DNA of 64,000 nucleotides from an uncultured Peptoniphilus sp. (GTDB taxonomy: Bacteria; Bacillota; Clostridia; Tissierellales; Peptoniphilaceae). The notes under the pieces are model-generated. The model was given only the letters and a program-made list of their open reading frames with translations. It was not told where the DNA came from and did no database searches. Of this stretch, positions 26,168-35,582 are shown piece by piece. The number at the start of each line of letters is the position of its first letter. The stretch's first letter is position 1. Made by a program: the position numbers and the translations under genes. The stretch lies in assembly GCF_943913915.1 (NCBI RefSeq), contig NZ_CALUAA010000003.1:94125-158124 (forward strand), in the 5' to 3' direction.

Positions 26168-26917
26168 TTGAAGAAAAAATCTAATAAACTATCGACACGT
26201 CAGATCGTCATTATCGGCATTCTAGGTGCCATTACCGTGGTGCTCGGCATGACGCCTTTAGGCTTTGTGCCCATCGGGCCCTTAAATGCCACGACCATGC
26301 ATATTCCCGTGTTAATTGCGGCCTTTATTGAAGGGCCCGTAGTGGGCGCCTTCGTAGGACTTATATTCGGCTTAAGCTCTCTTTTTAACGCCATTACGCG
26401 GCCTACGCCTATATCCTTCGTGTTTTATAATCCCCTAATATCCATTGCGCCCCGTATTTTATTGGGTCTTATTGCCTACGTCCTCTTCGCCACCTTTAAG
26501 CGCATCGACGGCAAGCGATTGAAAGTCTTGGGCATGGTCGCCTGGGTAGCGGTGATCGCCTTTTTAATTGCAGGTATTGTAAAAAATATGAGTGCGGGAG
26601 AAACGGGCCCGGGCTTTTTTCTGAACATTGCCTTTCTTCTCCTCTCTCTCGGCCTTTTATACCTACTCTTCCGCTCGGAAGCGAAGAGTTCCGCGGTGGT
26701 CTTGGCGTCGTTTCTCGCTACGGTGATCCACTCCGCCATGGTGATGACGGGTATTTATGTTTTCTTCGCCGAGCGTTTTGTAGAGGCCATGGGCGCGTCT
26801 CAAGAGCTCGTGAATACAGTGATCTTCGGCACTATCGTTACATCGGGGGTGCCGGAGGGTATTATTGCAACCATCGTCTCTACCGGTGTGGTGAGCGCGT
26901 GGTATGCTAAAAAATAA
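26168..26917 (+). CDS. ECF transporter S-component, probably for pantothenate (PanT-like)
   Basis: A 249-residue integral membrane protein with about six segments. The N-terminus ITVVLGMTPLGFVPIGPLN and the later GPVVGAFVGLIFGLSS are typical of ECF S-components. The start is TTG 26168 with CGGAGG upstream. No EcfT or EcfA lies nearby, so it would use a shared module (group II). It stands 21 bases upstream of pantothenate kinase, and that pairing is the main reason for the pantothenate call. Confidence 0.78.
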   Translation: MKKKSNKLSTRQIVIIGILGAITVVLGMTPLGFVPIGPLNATTMHIPVLIAAFIEGPVVGAFVGLIFGLSSLFNAITRPTPISFVFYNPLISIAPRILLGLIAYVLFATFKRIDGKRLKVLGMVAWVAVIAFLIAGIVKNMSAGETGPGFFLNIAFLLLSLGLLYLLFRSEAKSSAVVLASFLATVIHSAMVMTGIYVFFAERFVEAMGASQELVNTVIFGTIVTSGVPEGIIATIVSTGVVSAWYAKK

Positions 26918-26938
26918 ATCGAAAGAAACAGGTGAAAT

Positions 26939-27712
26939 ATGTTATTAGCAATTGATGTAGGAAATACAAATATCGTCTTCGGTGCCTTTAAAGGCAAGGA
27001 ACTGATCCACGACTGGCGGATTTCATCGGATCAAAAAAAGACCAGCGATGAATTCGGCATGTTGGTGACGGAAATGCTCGCCAATGTTCAATTAAAGCCT
27101 GTGGATATTGAAGCGGTGATTATGTCTTCGGTGGTGCCGAACATTATGCATACCATGCAGAACATGATCGTAAAGTATTTCCATCAATACCCGATGATCG
27201 TCGGTGCAGGCGTGAAGACCGGCATCAATATCCGCTATGATAATCCGAAAGAAGTGGGTGCCGATCGCATCGTGAACGCCGTCGCCGCTCTGGAACGCTA
27301 CGGCGGGCCCTGTATTATTATCGATCTCGGAACGGCCATCACCTTTTGCGTCGTGGACGACAAGAAAAATTATTTAGGCGGGCTTATTCTACCGGGTATC
27401 AGTATTTCCGCCGAGGCCCTCGTATCGAGAACGTCGAAGCTTCCGAAGATCGAAATCATCAAGCCCGAAAAAGTTATCGGCAAGACTACGGTAAGCAGCA
27501 TGCAAAACGGCCTCTATTACGGTTTTTCAACTATGATCGACGGCATCGTAAAACATATTTGCGGTGAAATTCAAATGGATCCTTCCGATGTGCACGTCAT
27601 CGCAACCGGCGGTTTTTCCAATCTACTCGTCTCCGACAGCGAATACGATATTATTATCGATCGCGATCTTACCATGGACGGGCTGCGTATCCTGTACGAT
27701 TTGAATAACTGA
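26939..27712 (+). CDS. coaX: Type III pantothenate kinase CoaX
   Basis: The first step of CoA synthesis. A 257-residue ASKHA-fold kinase with the N-terminal phosphate loop DVGNTNIVFG (6-15), GADRIVNAVAA, IIDLGTAITF and GGLILPGI. Type III enzymes are not inhibited by CoA, which fits a butyrate producer with large CoA needs (inference). The stop TGA shares its last base with the dus start. It lies next to a vitamin transporter gene, suggesting uptake and trapping of pantothenate. Confidence 0.95.
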   Translation: MLLAIDVGNTNIVFGAFKGKELIHDWRISSDQKKTSDEFGMLVTEMLANVQLKPVDIEAVIMSSVVPNIMHTMQNMIVKYFHQYPMIVGAGVKTGINIRYDNPKEVGADRIVNAVAALERYGGPCIIIDLGTAITFCVVDDKKNYLGGLILPGISISAEALVSRTSKLPKIEIIKPEKVIGKTTVSSMQNGLYYGFSTMIDGIVKHICGEIQMDPSDVHVIATGGFSNLLVSDSEYDIIIDRDLTMDGLRILYDLNN

Positions 27713-28662
27713 TGGATTTTACTGTTGCATTGGCTCCTATGGCGGGCTACACCGACAAAAGTTTTCGCGTGATCTGCAGCCGCTACGGCATGGACTACTC
27801 CACAACGGAAATGGTAAGTGTGAAGGCGCTCTATTATGGAGATAAAAAGACTAGGCGACTTATGACCGTCTCCCCCGAAGAAGCTCCCGTGTCTCTGCAG
27901 CTTTTCGGCGACGACGGGGATCAGTTCGCCTCTGTGATCGAATCATTGGGAGATTCCCTTAAAGTCTATAGAAGCATCGACATCAACATGGGGTGTCCTG
28001 CGCCGAAGATCGTAAAAACCGGCAGCGGCAGCGCCCTTTTAAAAGAACCTGAAAAGGCGCGCAAGATCATTCGCGCGTCCGCAAAGTCCTCTCCTGTACC
28101 CGTAAGTGTAAAAGTACGGAAAGGTTTTTTAGAAGGGGACGAAGAGGGCATGGCCATCGCAAAAATTGCCGAGGAAGAAGGGGCGTCCTTTGTTACCGTT
28201 CACGGCAGAAGCAGAGAGGCCTACTACTCCGGCAAAGCGGATTGGGAGTTTATCCGTCGCATGGCAAAAGATCTCTCCATCCCGGTGATCGCTAACGGCG
28301 ACATTACCACCGGGGAGGATGCCATGCGCTTTAGAGAAGAGGGAATTTCAGGTGTGGCCGTCGGAAGAGGCGCCATCGGCCATCCCTTTATCTTTCGAGA
28401 AATCGGAGAAGCTTTAAGGGGTGAGGCGATCACCTCTTTAAGGGAAGAAGAAATCGTCGCTGTAGCGAAAGAGCATTTGCGAATGAGCATCGAAGAAAAA
28501 GGGGAACACCTGGGTGTTGTGGAAATGCGGAAACACTTTATCGGCTATTTAAAGGGATTTCAACGCGCCAAGCGCCATCGAAGTGTCCTTTTACAGTTAA
28601 CCGATCCCGGAGAGATCGAAGACTATCTCGATGATCTTTTAAGCGAACATTCCGAGAATTGA
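27712..28662 (+). CDS. dus: tRNA-dihydrouridine synthase
   Basis: An FMN enzyme that reduces uridines in the D-loop of tRNA. A 316-residue TIM barrel with LAPMAGYTDKSFRVICSRYG at the N-terminus, INMGCPAPKIVKTGSGSALL with the catalytic cysteine, and ANGDI, VAVGRGAIGHP for flavin phosphate. It overlaps coaX by one base. The -35 box of the greA promoter lies on its stop codon. Confidence 0.94.
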   Translation: MDFTVALAPMAGYTDKSFRVICSRYGMDYSTTEMVSVKALYYGDKKTRRLMTVSPEEAPVSLQLFGDDGDQFASVIESLGDSLKVYRSIDINMGCPAPKIVKTGSGSALLKEPEKARKIIRASAKSSPVPVSVKVRKGFLEGDEEGMAIAKIAEEEGASFVTVHGRSREAYYSGKADWEFIRRMAKDLSIPVIANGDITTGEDAMRFREEGISGVAVGRGAIGHPFIFREIGEALRGEAITSLREEEIVAVAKEHLRMSIEEKGEHLGVVEMRKHFIGYLKGFQRAKRHRSVLLQLTDPGEIEDYLDDLLSEHSEN

Positions 28663-28687
28663 CATAAAATACGTTTTTTTATATAAT
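28659..28687 (+). promoter_or_regulatory. Consensus sigma-70 promoter for greA-lysS
   Basis: TTGACA (28659-28664), 17 nt, TATAAT (28682-28687): both boxes perfect. A GGACCC/GGGTCC hairpin lies in the leader at about 28702-28718. Confidence 0.88.
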
Positions 28688-28764
28688 AGGGCGACTGATT
28701 ATGCGGACCCGATGCGGGTCCTTTCTTCATAAATGAGAAAAAACCAAATTTAGGGAGTGACATT

Positions 28765-29250
28765 ATGCCGGAAAACACTAATGAAGTATTAATTACAGAA
28801 GAAGGTTTACAAAAGATCGAGGACGAAATCGAGGAGTTAAAAACCGTCCGTCGAAAAGAAGTAGCGGAGCGTATTAAAGTGGCCTTAGGCTACGGCGACT
28901 TATCAGAAAACTCGGAATACGACGAAGCTAAAAACGAACAGGCCCAAGTGGAAGAGCGCATCGCAAAATTGGAATACATGGCGCGTAATGCGAAGGTCAT
29001 TAAGGGCAACGAATTAAACGATCAGATAGTCAATGTCGGCTCTACTGTAGATGTAGAAGATTTAGATAGCGGCGACGAAGATACCTACAGCATCGTAGGT
29101 AGTGCCGAAGCCGATCCCTTGGAAGGCAAAATTTCCAACGAAAGCCCCATCGGCGCAGGTCTTATGGGCAAGGGAGTGGATGAAATCGCCGAAATCGACG
29201 TACCTCAAGGAAAAGTTCGACTGAAAGTTAAGAAGATTTCGATCCAATAA
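28765..29250 (+). CDS. greA: Transcription elongation factor GreA
   Basis: Rescues backtracked RNA polymerase by stimulating transcript cleavage. It is 161 residues: an N-terminal coiled coil (about 10-80) with the tip motif YGDLSENSEYDEAKNEQ, whose acidic residues reach the active site, then the globular FKBP-like C-terminal domain with GSTVDVEDLDSGDE and ISNESPIGAGLMGKGVDE. It stands behind a consensus promoter and 17 bases before lysS. Confidence 0.96.
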   Translation: MPENTNEVLITEEGLQKIEDEIEELKTVRRKEVAERIKVALGYGDLSENSEYDEAKNEQAQVEERIAKLEYMARNAKVIKGNELNDQIVNVGSTVDVEDLDSGDEDTYSIVGSAEADPLEGKISNESPIGAGLMGKGVDEIAEIDVPQGKVRLKVKKISIQ

Positions 29251-29267
29251 TAGTCAGGAGGATGACA

Positions 29268-30773
29268 ATGGCAAAAGGCCAAAAGAGCAGTGAAGTAAGA
29301 AAGAGAAAACTCGAAAAGGTTCAAGGCTTAATCGACGAAGGCAACAGTCCTTATCGCGCGGAGAAATACGATGTCGACACCTACACTAACCAAATTGTAG
29401 AGAATTTCGACGAAATGGAAGGCAAAGAGGTTTCCGTCGCCGGCCGTATTATGAGTAAGCGTCGCCACGGAAAAATCGCCTTCTTAGATTTACAAGACAC
29501 TTACGGACAGGTTCAAATCTTCGCCAAGAAAAACATTATGGAAGAAAACTATGAGGTGGTAAAAGGTACCGACGTAGGGGACTTCCTCGGCGTTAGAGGC
29601 AAGGTTATCCGCACGGAAACCGGCGCAATTTCTGTAGAAGCCGAAGAAGTGGAACTGTTATCCAAGAGCATTCAGGTGCTTCCGGAAAAATTCCACGGCT
29701 TAAAAGATATGGACCTCAGATATCGCCAACGCTATGTGGACCTTATCGTCGATCCTGAGGTAAAAGATACCTTCTTTAAGCGCAGCGCCATTATCAGATC
29801 CATTCGCGAATTTTTAGATAATAAGGGATTCTTAGAAGTGGAAACCCCGATTCTCGGCAATGTGGCAGGTGGCGCCAACGCAAGACCTTTCTTAACACAC
29901 CACAATGCACTGGATATCGATCTTCAAATGCGTATCGCCAACGAACTTTACTTGAAGCGCCTGATCGTCGGCGGTTTCGACAAAGTTTATGAAATGGGCA
30001 AAATGTTCAGAAACGAAGGCATGGATTCCCGTCATAATCCCGAGTTTACCAATATCGAGCTTTACCAAGCCTATGTGGACATGAATGAGATGATGGTCAT
30101 CACCGAAAACATGTTTGCCTACGCTGCTGAAAAAGTATTGGGCTCTCCCGTTATCGAATACCAAGGAACTGAAATCGACTTGACGCCGCCTTGGAAGCGA
30201 ATCAGTATGGAAGATGCCGTAAAAGAATATGCGGGCATCGATTTTTCCGGTATCGAAACCGATGAAGAAGCCCTCGAACTTGCCAAAGAAAAGGGATTGG
30301 ACGTACAACCCTTCTGGACCCGCGGTCACGTGATCAGCGAAATGTTTGAAGAGTTCTGCGAAGAAAAACTCGTACAACCGACTTTCGTCACCGGCCATCC
30401 GGTAGAAGTGAGCCCCTTGGCGAAGAGAGACCCGGAAGATCCGCGCATTACACGCCGCTTCGAAGCCTTTATCAATACTTGGGAATTTGCCAACGCCTTC
30501 AGCGAGTTGAACGACCCCATCGATCAAAGGGAACGCTTTGAAGAGCAGGTGAAGGATCAGGAAAAAGGCGACGACGAAGCCCACCCCATGGATCACGACT
30601 TTATTAACGCCATCGAAGTAGGCTTGCCGCCCACAGGCGGCCTGGGCATCGGCGTGGATCGAATGATCATGCTCTTAACCGATCAATCGAGCATTCGCGA
30701 CGTCCTGTTCTTCCCAACGATGAAACCCCTTGGCGAGGGAGAAGAAGAAAGCTGGGAAGACGGCGAAGAATAA
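29268..30773 (+). CDS. lysS: Lysyl-tRNA synthetase, class II
   Basis: Charges tRNA-Lys. 501 residues with an OB-fold anticodon-binding domain (about 55-140) and a class II core: motif 2 FRNEGMDSRHNPEFT and motif 3 GLPPTGGLGIGVDRMIMLL. The chosen ATG at 29268 has AGGAGG six bases upstream; the ATG at 29262 touches that site. The C-terminus is acidic (EGEEESWEDGEE). Length and motifs are complete. Probably co-transcribed with greA. Confidence 0.96.
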   Translation: MAKGQKSSEVRKRKLEKVQGLIDEGNSPYRAEKYDVDTYTNQIVENFDEMEGKEVSVAGRIMSKRRHGKIAFLDLQDTYGQVQIFAKKNIMEENYEVVKGTDVGDFLGVRGKVIRTETGAISVEAEEVELLSKSIQVLPEKFHGLKDMDLRYRQRYVDLIVDPEVKDTFFKRSAIIRSIREFLDNKGFLEVETPILGNVAGGANARPFLTHHNALDIDLQMRIANELYLKRLIVGGFDKVYEMGKMFRNEGMDSRHNPEFTNIELYQAYVDMNEMMVITENMFAYAAEKVLGSPVIEYQGTEIDLTPPWKRISMEDAVKEYAGIDFSGIETDEEALELAKEKGLDVQPFWTRGHVISEMFEEFCEEKLVQPTFVTGHPVEVSPLAKRDPEDPRITRRFEAFINTWEFANAFSELNDPIDQRERFEEQVKDQEKGDDEAHPMDHDFINAIEVGLPPTGGLGIGVDRMIMLLTDQSSIRDVLFFPTMKPLGEGEEESWEDGEE

Positions 30774-30776
30774 GAA

Positions 30777-30799
30777 AAAGACCCGAGCGGGTCTTTTTT
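30777..30799 (+). terminator. Terminator of greA-lysS
   Basis: AAAGACCC-GAGC-GGGTCTTT followed by TTTT, four bases past the lysS stop. Confidence 0.93.
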
Positions 30800-30822
30800 A
30801 TTATCTAAATAAAAGGGAGAGC

Positions 30823-31617
30823 ATGATGAAGATAAGTTGCATACAATTAGACGCGCGATTGGCCGCCCAGGGAGATCCTTACGGCTATGTAAAAGAAATG
30901 ATCGAGGAAGCTGCAAAAGAAAATCCTGACACTATTCTCTTGCCGGAAAAATGGAACGCCTTCGGTCATCCCGACACCCATAAAGAACAGGCGGATAAAA
31001 ACGGCGAAGAGGAGAAACGATTATTGAGCCGCCTGGCAAAAAAACATGGGGTGAATATTATCGGCGGAAGCGTTATTGAAGAGCGAGAGGGAAAACTCTA
31101 CAACACCTCCCGAGTCTTTAACCGCAAGGGAGAAGAAATTTGCGTTTATGATAAAGTGCATCTCTATAAAGACCAGGAGAAAAACTATTATGCCGCCGGT
31201 GATTCCATCGGCCTCTTTACTCTCGACGGCATTTCCTGCGGCGTAGCCATATGCTACGATATGGATTTTCCCGAATGGATTCGCTGCTACGCCATACAAG
31301 GGGTGGACATACTCTTCGCCCCATTCGCCTGGCCCAGCGAATGGATGCATCACTTGGAGATGGTGCAAAAAGCAAGGGCCCTGGAAAACCAATGCTTCGT
31401 CGCAAGCGCCGGCCTCTGTAAATCCGACGAGGACGAAAACTACAGAAGCGGCGGCACCTCTATTGCTGGTCCGCGCGGGAATTTTATAATAAAAGCGGGA
31501 AACGAACCCGGCGTGTTTACGGGAACGGTGGAAAAAGAAACACTGGACGAGGCGCGAAAGTGGCAGCACTTTCTAAAAGATAGAAGAAAAGATTTATATC
31601 GCAAATACGGATTTTAA
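30823..31617 (+). CDS. Nitrilase-superfamily amidohydrolase (omega-amidase-like)
   Basis: A 264-residue carbon-nitrogen hydrolase. The Glu-Lys-Cys triad is visible: glutamate in LLPEKW, lysine in YDKVHLYKD, and cysteine in VAICYDMDFPEW. The closest type appears to be the omega-amidase/YafV branch, which hydrolyses alpha-ketoglutaramate or similar amides, but the substrate cannot be set from sequence. ATG 30823 follows AAGGGAGA; an in-frame path further upstream would run through the lysS terminator. Confidence 0.85.
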   Translation: MMKISCIQLDARLAAQGDPYGYVKEMIEEAAKENPDTILLPEKWNAFGHPDTHKEQADKNGEEEKRLLSRLAKKHGVNIIGGSVIEEREGKLYNTSRVFNRKGEEICVYDKVHLYKDQEKNYYAAGDSIGLFTLDGISCGVAICYDMDFPEWIRCYAIQGVDILFAPFAWPSEWMHHLEMVQKARALENQCFVASAGLCKSDEDENYRSGGTSIAGPRGNFIIKAGNEPGVFTGTVEKETLDEARKWQHFLKDRRKDLYRKYGF

Positions 31618-31642
31618 AAAGGACGGGAAACGTCCTTTTTTT
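31617..31642 (+). terminator. Terminator after the amidohydrolase gene
   Basis: AAAAGGACG-GGAAA-CGTCCTTTT followed by TTT, directly after the stop codon. Confidence 0.92.
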
Positions 31643-31859
31643 ATTATCAATTTCGGTAAAAATACATCGGCCCGACAAAAGGATGAAAGAAAAATATTAA
31701 ACAAAGCAAAACTTATATAGAAAAACCATAGGAAACGACAGAAAAAGACTGTTGTATAGAAAATTCCAATAGAAATTTGCAAAATCCTATTGGTGTTATT
31801 TATATTTAATCAATTAAGATAATAAAGATAGTAAAAAATAGAAGATTCAAGGAGGAAAG

Positions 31860-34800
31860 ATGAAGAGAATATTAGCACTGTTATTGGCATTGACCATGTT
31901 ATTTGCCAATGTACCGATAGCCATGGCACAATCGGGTGAGGAGAATACTGAAGTAGTATTTACCTTTCAAGATACTTATTACCAGGAATTAGTTCAAGAA
32001 AAGATGAAGGTGGTCTTTATCAATGCAAAGACCGGCGAAGAAAAGATCCTTGAAAACGCGGATCAACCGAATCCCGGGAAAGTGGCTGTCAACTTAGAAG
32101 TCGGCGGCATGTATAGACTGGAACTGAGAGATACGAAGTACAAGATTGTAAACAACAAAGGTATCTTCACCGTATCCATGTCTGAAGAAGGCAAGCCGGA
32201 AGCAAAATTTGACAATGGTTGGGACGCAACTAAATTGAGTGTTGATAAATGGATTGACACGAAGGAAATGCCTGTACGGGATAATAACAACAAGAAAATA
32301 GACGGTGAATTAACCTTTGTTTTAAAAGATGCGATGATGCCAAACTTAAAAGGCACCGAATACACGACGGTGAATGGAAAATTGCCGCCAATGCGTATCC
32401 TCGTGGATGCGGAATATAAATTAATGCTCAAACCGAATGACAAATATGAAATGAAAGATCAGATCATTTCCGGTTTTCTTGACGGTGATTCACCATTAGA
32501 CAGAGAAGGGACTCCGTTAGATAAATTCACCGTGAATAAAAAAGGCACTTCGACGGAAGAACCCGGCAATCAACCGGAAGCTCCTCAACCGAATCCGCCT
32601 GCCCCGACTGATGAAAAAAATGTCGACGTCATGGTATGGGACAATAACAACTCGACCCAGACCGACGGCTTGGTTTTTGATTTAGTTTCCAATGAGGGCA
32701 CAAAAGAGTATACCGTTGAATATTCTTCTCTAGCCTTAAAACTAAAAGAAGGTGTGGACTACACTTTAAAACTAAAATCCACTGATCATCACACCATGGA
32801 TGACATTAAGTGTCATTTGAAGTACGACAATGGACTTAGAGCCTATTTCTTATTCGGCGAAGACAATCGTCCGATCACGAGGGTAATCGTCAATAAAAAA
32901 GAAGACACTGCACCGAAGAGAAAAGGGAGCAAACTTCTATATGCTCAATGCGACGGCGTTGATGTAGAAGAAGAATTGGACTTCACCATTGAAAACAAAG
33001 GCATAATAAAACCCTTAATGACGGATAGCTCGGGAACGCTTATGCTTCGCAATTTGACACAAGGTGAAGAGTACACTCTTAGATTAATAAATAATGACCA
33101 GTACGAAATGGATCCCGTCACTTTCACCTTTGACGTACAAGACGGCTTTGATAAAAAAGAAGGTATTTTAGATACGATCAAGGCTGACGGTAGTTTGCTT
33201 GGCTATCTGGAATTAAGAGAAAAGGGAAGTTCGACATCTGAAAGTAAAGAATTCAATTTTGAAATCAAAGAGGGAAGTGAAAAAGGCAAAAAAATTGAAA
33301 AAGATTTGCGCGTCCGCCTGAGAGCGGATAATGAAGCTTCCCAAAATGTAGATTCCAAAGAAGGCAATGTCAAACTATCCATGAAAGACGATAAGATGTA
33401 TTTGTTGTCTGTGATGGATAACGAAAACTATACTTTGTACGGAGTCTTCAAATATGAAAAAGATGGCACGGGTCAAGAAAAAGAAGAGCGGCTTTTGCCC
33501 AATCAAGATAAAGAAGTCGAACTATCTTATAAGAAAGACAAAGATACGCGATTTGTTGTCGTCGTTAAGAGTAAAAAGGATAATCCGATCGTTCCGGGTA
33601 AATGTCCCAGTGATATCTGTAGATTTTCCGATGATAAAGTTCACCTGAAAGAAGTACCCATGTATGTAACCGACGGTTATATGATGGCTAAGCCCAAAGA
33701 AGACGTGCACTTTATTTTATTTAATGCTTCCAGACAGGAATATGAGCAAGAAATTGTAGCAAAGAATGGCATATTGCCGGCTTTGGATATCTATAAATAC
33801 GATAGGTATATTTTGTTTACAAAAGATAAAAACTACAATATGTTCGAAGAGTATATTCAAGCAAACGGCGAAGGTAAACTGCCCTTCAATCACAAGAAGG
33901 CACAGTACGTTCAAAACATTGTCCTGATGAAAAAAACAGGAGGAGAAGAAGAATTAAACAGAACGCAAGTTGTGTTACCTGTGAAGTTTGAAGGCAAAGC
34001 CGTAAGCGGGATGAACATTAAATTCGTCAGCGAATTTGAAACTGTAACAGCACCTTGTGTTGATGGTGTAGTAAGAGCAAATCTTCTCGAAGATATTCAA
34101 TACTCCGTTATCGTGGACAGTGATAAATATGGCATGGATACCTTGCCTTTAACTGTTAAAGATAAATCAGAATGGAATTTTGGAAAACTTTGGTTTGACC
34201 ACTCATCTTGTGGTGCCGTTGGGGCATTAAATCTCGTCAAAAAAGGTGAAGAAAACCAAAAGACGACGGAAATTGTATGCTCAAAAGGCAATACAAAGGT
34301 AATGGGTATCAACTTCAGAGATTACCTACTTCATACCGATAGAAGAGATAAAGCGACCGTAGACGGCTTGAAAGATAAAGATGCGGACATCTTTGTGATT
34401 CGCCTAATCAATCCTCATCGTTGCGAGGTGAGCAAGATTGCCAAAGGCTCTTTTACGATTGAACGTAAAATTGCAGAAGGCAAGGTCGTAGATAAAGCGT
34501 ACTTTGTTTCAAAGTCCGGTGAATTAAAAGAAGTTCCCTTTAATCAAAATGGTAATTTGGTCTATGTAAACACCGATACCCTATCTATTTACGATTTGGC
34601 TTTAGTTTACAAGAACGAAGAAAGCAAGGAAGAAGCTCCCGAAAACAATCCTGAAACAAAACCCGGAACCAAGCCTGAAACTAAACCGGAAACCAATCCG
34701 GAAAAGAAACCTGAAACTAAGCCGGAAACGAAACCTGAAGTGAAACCTTCCGCTCCCGAATCCAAAGGTTATATCACTTTAACGCCTATGAATAAAGCTG

Positions 34801-35435
34801 AAGCTCCCAAGGCGCAAGCTCCGGAATCGAAGCCCGAGGCGAAGGTACGCAACAGTATTTACGTACCCAAGGCGGATTTCCCCGTAAACCTTACGGATAT
34901 TCCCGCAGGCACTGAAGGCGACGCTATGCGGAACATGGTAAGCCGCGGCGTTTTAAAGGGCATGGGCAACGGCAAGTTCGAGCCGAACACCACCATTACG
35001 AGAGCCATGGTAACTCAAGTCTTCAGAACTGTTTCTAAGGACAAGGCCATCGGATCTCCCGTAAACTTTACGGACGTAAGCTCCAAGAACTGGTTTGCCG
35101 ATCCCGTCCAATGGGCGAGCAACAACGGTTTGGTAGCGGGCTACCCTGACGGAAGCTTTAAGCCCAATCAAAAACTCACCCTTGAAGAATTTGCATCTCT
35201 TCTCGATCGTCTTTTAACGGAATACGGAATTCAATTTGAGAAAGTGAAATCTGTCAATCCGGAAGACTTATCCAATGTCGGCGGTTGGAGTCGTGATTCT
35301 GTGATCCGCATGGCGGAACTGGGTCTGATCTCTACAAACGACAATGGAAAAATTGACGGAAAGAAAGAATTCTCCAGAGCGGAACTGGCAAGCACCTTAG
35401 ATCAATTGGTGCGTTTTGCGGATAAAAATCGATAA
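31860..35435 (+). CDS. Large repeat-containing S-layer-homology surface protein
   Basis: A secreted 1191-residue protein. Signal peptide MKRILALLLALTMLFANVPI with cleavage near 24 (AMAQ). Residues 30-915 hold about eight diverged units, each with a Y-x-L-x-L strand then a D/N-x-x-Y-x-M/I turn; the tyrosines fall near 85, 186, 301, 405, 514, 650 and 748, with a weaker eighth near 844. A Pro/Lys/Glu/Thr linker (930-965, ETKPETKP type) leads to three SLH domains at about 1005-1190, which bind wall polysaccharide. The repeats probably form small beta domains held out from the wall. Its role is unknown; adhesion is a guess. The repeat region looks more AT-rich than the SLH region. ATG 31860 follows AAGGAGG. 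Confidence 0.85.
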   Translation: MKRILALLLALTMLFANVPIAMAQSGEENTEVVFTFQDTYYQELVQEKMKVVFINAKTGEEKILENADQPNPGKVAVNLEVGGMYRLELRDTKYKIVNNKGIFTVSMSEEGKPEAKFDNGWDATKLSVDKWIDTKEMPVRDNNNKKIDGELTFVLKDAMMPNLKGTEYTTVNGKLPPMRILVDAEYKLMLKPNDKYEMKDQIISGFLDGDSPLDREGTPLDKFTVNKKGTSTEEPGNQPEAPQPNPPAPTDEKNVDVMVWDNNNSTQTDGLVFDLVSNEGTKEYTVEYSSLALKLKEGVDYTLKLKSTDHHTMDDIKCHLKYDNGLRAYFLFGEDNRPITRVIVNKKEDTAPKRKGSKLLYAQCDGVDVEEELDFTIENKGIIKPLMTDSSGTLMLRNLTQGEEYTLRLINNDQYEMDPVTFTFDVQDGFDKKEGILDTIKADGSLLGYLELREKGSSTSESKEFNFEIKEGSEKGKKIEKDLRVRLRADNEASQNVDSKEGNVKLSMKDDKMYLLSVMDNENYTLYGVFKYEKDGTGQEKEERLLPNQDKEVELSYKKDKDTRFVVVVKSKKDNPIVPGKCPSDICRFSDDKVHLKEVPMYVTDGYMMAKPKEDVHFILFNASRQEYEQEIVAKNGILPALDIYKYDRYILFTKDKNYNMFEEYIQANGEGKLPFNHKKAQYVQNIVLMKKTGGEEELNRTQVVLPVKFEGKAVSGMNIKFVSEFETVTAPCVDGVVRANLLEDIQYSVIVDSDKYGMDTLPLTVKDKSEWNFGKLWFDHSSCGAVGALNLVKKGEENQKTTEIVCSKGNTKVMGINFRDYLLHTDRRDKATVDGLKDKDADIFVIRLINPHRCEVSKIAKGSFTIERKIAEGKVVDKAYFVSKSGELKEVPFNQNGNLVYVNTDTLSIYDLALVYKNEESKEEAPENNPETKPGTKPETKPETNPEKKPETKPETKPEVKPSAPESKGYITLTPMNKAEAPKAQAPESKPEAKVRNSIYVPKADFPVNLTDIPAGTEGDAMRNMVSRGVLKGMGNGKFEPNTTITRAMVTQVFRTVSKDKAIGSPVNFTDVSSKNWFADPVQWASNNGLVAGYPDGSFKPNQKLTLEEFASLLDRLLTEYGIQFEKVKSVNPEDLSNVGGWSRDSVIRMAELGLISTNDNGKIDGKKEFSRAELASTLDQLVRFADKNR

Positions 35436-35442
35436 AATTTGA

Positions 35443-35474
35443 AAGCGTCTCGGCAAAAGGTCGAGGCGTTTTTT
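35443..35474 (+). terminator. Terminator of the SLH protein gene
   Basis: GCGTCTCG pairs with CGAGGCGT (two G-U pairs), followed by TTTTT, eight bases past the stop. Confidence 0.78.
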
Positions 35475-35509
35475 GGTTAAAAATTTTCTTTCGATAGGTG
35501 TAGTTTAAA

Positions 35510-35538
35510 TTGAAAAGTTATACAGTATCGTGTATATT
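35510..35538 (+). promoter_or_regulatory. Promoter of the first CoA-transferase gene
   Basis: TTGAAA (35510-35515), 17 nt, TATATT (35533-35538): five of six matches in each box. Confidence 0.7.
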
Positions 35539-35582
35539 ATTTTTATAGGACAATCTCGCTACATGCATTCATGGAGGAAATT

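Noticed and set aside
29892..30596. Open frame of 234 codons on the minus strand
   Set aside because: Antisense shadow of lysS, whose frame has all class II synthetase motifs.
34640..34760. ETKPETKP repeats as a DNA repeat array
   Set aside because: They are in frame and form the usual Pro/Lys linker before SLH domains, not an independent repeat element or CRISPR.
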